DNA of 7,208 nucleotides, taken from assembly GCA_013041975.1 (NCBI GenBank), contig JABDQZ010000202.1, forward strand, positions 1-7,208, written 5' to 3'. A program made the translations under genes and the position numbers. This DNA is from Gammaproteobacteria bacterium. GTDB taxonomy: Bacteria; Pseudomonadota; Gammaproteobacteria; Chromatiales; Chromatiaceae. Of this stretch, positions 5,460 to 7,208 are shown piece after piece (position 1 is the first letter of the stretch; each line of letters opens with the position of its first letter). Below the pieces are notes generated by a model. That model was not told the DNA's origin. It saw only the letters and a list, made by a program, of their open reading frames with translations, and did no database searches.

Positions 5460-6659
5460 GTGTCTACACCGGAAATGGATGAATTTCGCCGTATCAAGCG
5501 GCTACCCCCCTATGTTTTTGCCATCGTCAATGAGCTCAAGGCCGAGGCACGCAGTCGGGGTGAAGACATTATCGATTTTGGTATGGGTAATCCTGATCAG
5601 CCTACGCCTGAACATATTGTAGGCAAGCTGGTTGAAGCTGCGCAGCGCAAGGATACGCACCGCTATTCCATGTCGAAAGGCATTCCTCGTCTGCGTCGTG
5701 CTATGGCTAACTGGTACAAGAATCGCTACGACGTGGATCTTGACCCGGAAACTCAGGTGATTTCTACGATTGGTTCCAAAGAGGGTCTGGCAAATCTTGC
5801 CCTGGCAACCATGGGACCGGGGGATTCTGTACTGGTGCCAAATCCGGCGTATCCGATTCACCCATACGGTTTCATTATTGCCGGTGCCGATGTGCGTCAT
5901 GTGCCGATGCATTCTGAAACAGAGTTTTTTGAAAAACTGGTTGAAGCCATCAAGGATTCCTGGCCACGCCCCAAGATGCTGGTGTTGAATTTTCCGGGTA
6001 ATCCGACCACGCATTGTGTAGAGCTGGACTTTTTTGAAAGGGTCGTCGAGATCGCCAAAGAATACAATATCTGGGGGATACATGACCTGGCATATGCCGA
6101 TATCGTTTTCGATGGTTACAAGGCGCCTTCGATTCTACAGGTGCCCGGTGCAGATGATATTGCGGTTGAGTCCTATTCATTATCGAAAAGTTACAATATG
6201 CCTGGATGGCGTGTCGGTTTTATGAGTGGCAACAAAACCCTCATCGCAGCCTTGGGACGAATCAAGTCCTATCTGGATTACGGTACCTTTACACCCATCC
6301 AGATTGCAGCCATCACGGCACTGGAAGGCCCCCAGGAATGCGTTCAGGAAATCTGCCAGATGTATCAGAATCGTCGCGATGTGCTTTGTGATGGTCTCAA
6401 TACAGTCGGCTGGCGGGTGGAAAAGCCCAGGGCGACCATGTTTCTGTGGGCGCCTATTCCCGAACATTACCGTGGAATGGGCTCGCTCGAGTTCTCCAAG
6501 AAACTACTGTCAGAAGCCAAGGTGGCAGTGTCTCCAGGTATAGGCTTTGGTGAATATGGGGATGGTTTTGTGCGTTTCGGTTTGATTGAAAATGAACATC
6601 GTACCCGTCAGGCAGTTCGCGGTATACGCGAAATGTTTAAAAATGACGGTTTGTTATAG
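5460..6659 (+). CDS. alaC: Alanine aminotransferase AlaC-type, PLP-dependent class I
   Basis: This is a 399-residue cytoplasmic fold-type I aminotransferase closely resembling E. coli AlaC (412 residues), which interconverts pyruvate/glutamate and alanine/2-oxoglutarate. The N-terminus RIKRLPPYVFAIVNELK and DFGMGNPD (39-46) are typical of the subgroup. Cofactor residues visible are N181 in NFPGNPTT, D209 and Y212 in HDLAYADIVFDG, the Schiff-base lysine K243 in SLSKSYNMPGWRVGF, and R251. R372 in FVRFGLIEN should bind the substrate carboxylate. The start is GTG with AGAGG upstream; ATG at 5475 would shorten it by five residues. It is followed after 18 bases by hom, so the two are probably one transcript. 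Relatives are sometimes annotated as aspartate or succinyl-diaminopimelate aminotransferase (dapC), so the substrate is not proved by sequence. Confidence 0.93.
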   Translation: MSTPEMDEFRRIKRLPPYVFAIVNELKAEARSRGEDIIDFGMGNPDQPTPEHIVGKLVEAAQRKDTHRYSMSKGIPRLRRAMANWYKNRYDVDLDPETQVISTIGSKEGLANLALATMGPGDSVLVPNPAYPIHPYGFIIAGADVRHVPMHSETEFFEKLVEAIKDSWPRPKMLVLNFPGNPTTHCVELDFFERVVEIAKEYNIWGIHDLAYADIVFDGYKAPSILQVPGADDIAVESYSLSKSYNMPGWRVGFMSGNKTLIAALGRIKSYLDYGTFTPIQIAAITALEGPQECVQEICQMYQNRRDVLCDGLNTVGWRVEKPRATMFLWAPIPEHYRGMGSLEFSKKLLSEAKVAVSPGIGFGEYGDGFVRFGLIENEHRTRQAVRGIREMFKNDGLL

Positions 6660-6664
6660 TTTTT

Positions 6665-6670
6665 AAGGAG
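6665..6670 (+). promoter_or_regulatory. Ribosome binding site that decides the TTG start of hom
   Basis: AAGGAG, a near-perfect Shine-Dalgarno, stands 7 bases before TTG at 6678 but only 1 base before the in-frame ATG at 6672. Spacing therefore favours initiation at TTG. Confidence 0.7.
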
Positions 6671-6677
6671 TATGACA

Positions 6678-7208
6678 TTGGATCCAGTTAAAGTTGGCTT
6701 ATTGGGCCTGGGCACTGTAGGTGGCGGTACGCTGAACGTATTGACTCGCAATGCTGAAGAAATTGCTCGTCGTGCCGGTCGTGATATTCAGATTACACAT
6801 GCAGCGGCCAAAGCTTATGATCCTGATGGTCTGTCGGGTCTGGACAAGGTCGAAGTGGGTGATGATGCCTTTGCTGTCGTTAACAATCCCGAGATTGATA
6901 TTATTGTCGAACTGATCGGCGGTTATTCTCCAGCCAGGGAACTGGTACTGGAGGCGATTGAAAATGGCAAGCATGTCGTTACGGCCAACAAGGCATTGAT
7001 TGCCCTGCATGGCAATGAAATTTTTGAAGCCGCCGAGAAAAAAGGTGTCATGGTTGCCTTTGAGGCTGCTGTTGCAGGTGGCATTCCGATCATCAAGGCG
7101 GTACGTGAGGGGCTTGCTGCCAACAAGATTGAATGGGTTGCCGGCATTATTAACGGTACAGGCAATTTCATTCTGACTGAAATGAAAGACAAGGGGCGTG
7201 ATTTTGCC
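6678..7208 (+). CDS. hom: Homoserine dehydrogenase, 5' part
   Basis: Homoserine dehydrogenase reduces aspartate semialdehyde to homoserine with NAD(P)H, the branch step toward threonine and methionine. The window holds the first 177 residues; the stand-alone enzyme is usually about 430, with a C-terminal ACT domain that is not in view. The N-terminal Rossmann motif VGLLGLGTVGGG is at residues 6-17. Further matches are ELIGGYSPARE, GKHVVTANKALIA, the substrate-region FEAAVAGGIPIIK and INGTGNFIL. The catalytic lysine and aspartate lie past the right edge. TTG at 6678 is chosen because AAGGAG is 7 bases before it and the resulting protein begins MDPVKVGLLG like relatives; ATG at 6672 would add two residues. 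It sits 18 bases after alaC, probably co-transcribed. In related genomes thrC usually follows, which cannot be checked here. Confidence 0.96.
   Translation, partial: MDPVKVGLLGLGTVGGGTLNVLTRNAEEIARRAGRDIQITHAAAKAYDPDGLSGLDKVEVGDDAFAVVNNPEIDIIVELIGGYSPARELVLEAIENGKHVVTANKALIALHGNEIFEAAEKKGVMVAFEAAVAGGIPIIKAVREGLAANKIEWVAGIINGTGNFILTEMKDKGRDFA

Noticed and set aside
5371..5622. 83-codon frame with a TTG start beginning in the alaC upstream region
   Set aside because: Most of it overlaps alaC in another frame, it has no ribosome binding site, and the translation resembles no family.
5502..6083. 193-codon open frame on the - strand inside alaC
   Set aside because: It is antisense to a strongly conserved enzyme, has no recognisable domain, and has a composition rich in His, Arg and Ile typical of shadow frames.

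Overview
The window looks like chromosomal DNA from a gammaproteobacterium. The main evidence is a chain of genes in the order surE, pcm, yqaA-like, nlpD, rpoS, the classic stationary-phase sigma factor locus of that class. A lipid A acyltransferase at the left edge, a SmrA-type Smr protein, and an AlaC-type aminotransferase followed by homoserine dehydrogenase fit the same picture. Genus and species cannot be read from the sequence with confidence. Coding density is very high. There are no insertion sequences, phage genes, CRISPR arrays, or tRNA or rRNA genes, and no stretch above about 120 bases lacks a gene.

Layout. (1) Bases 1-527 hold the 3' part of an LpxL/LpxM-family acyltransferase on the + strand. 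(2) Bases 524-1054 hold an Smr-domain gene on the - strand, convergent with the first; their stop codons overlap. (3) Bases 1055-1139 form a short divergent promoter region. (4) Bases 1140-4946 hold surE, pcm, a YqaA/DedA-like membrane protein, nlpD and rpoS on the + strand. The first four overlap each other by 8, 4 and 4 bases, and rpoS follows nlpD after 16 bases. (5) Bases 4970-5341 hold a Mth938-domain gene on the - strand, convergent with rpoS. (6) Bases 5342-5459 are a second divergent intergenic region containing a perfect 7-bp inverted repeat. (7) From 5460 to the right edge, alaC (GTG start) is followed 18 bases later by hom (probable TTG start), which runs off the window.

How the genes fit together. 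The surE-to-rpoS unit joins a nucleotidase, a repair methyltransferase for aged proteins, an envelope membrane protein, a cell-division amidase activator and the general stress sigma factor, all linked to survival in stationary phase. NlpD has lost most of the LytM catalytic residues, as expected for an activator rather than an enzyme. The alaC-hom pair is an amino acid unit: alanine/glutamate transamination next to the branch step toward threonine and methionine. The Mth938 protein belongs to a widespread family whose bacterial role is unknown.

I found no convincing new system. The points most worth a second look are the back-to-back -10 boxes between smr and surE, the inverted repeat upstream of alaC, and possible short hairpins over the rpoS ribosome binding site.
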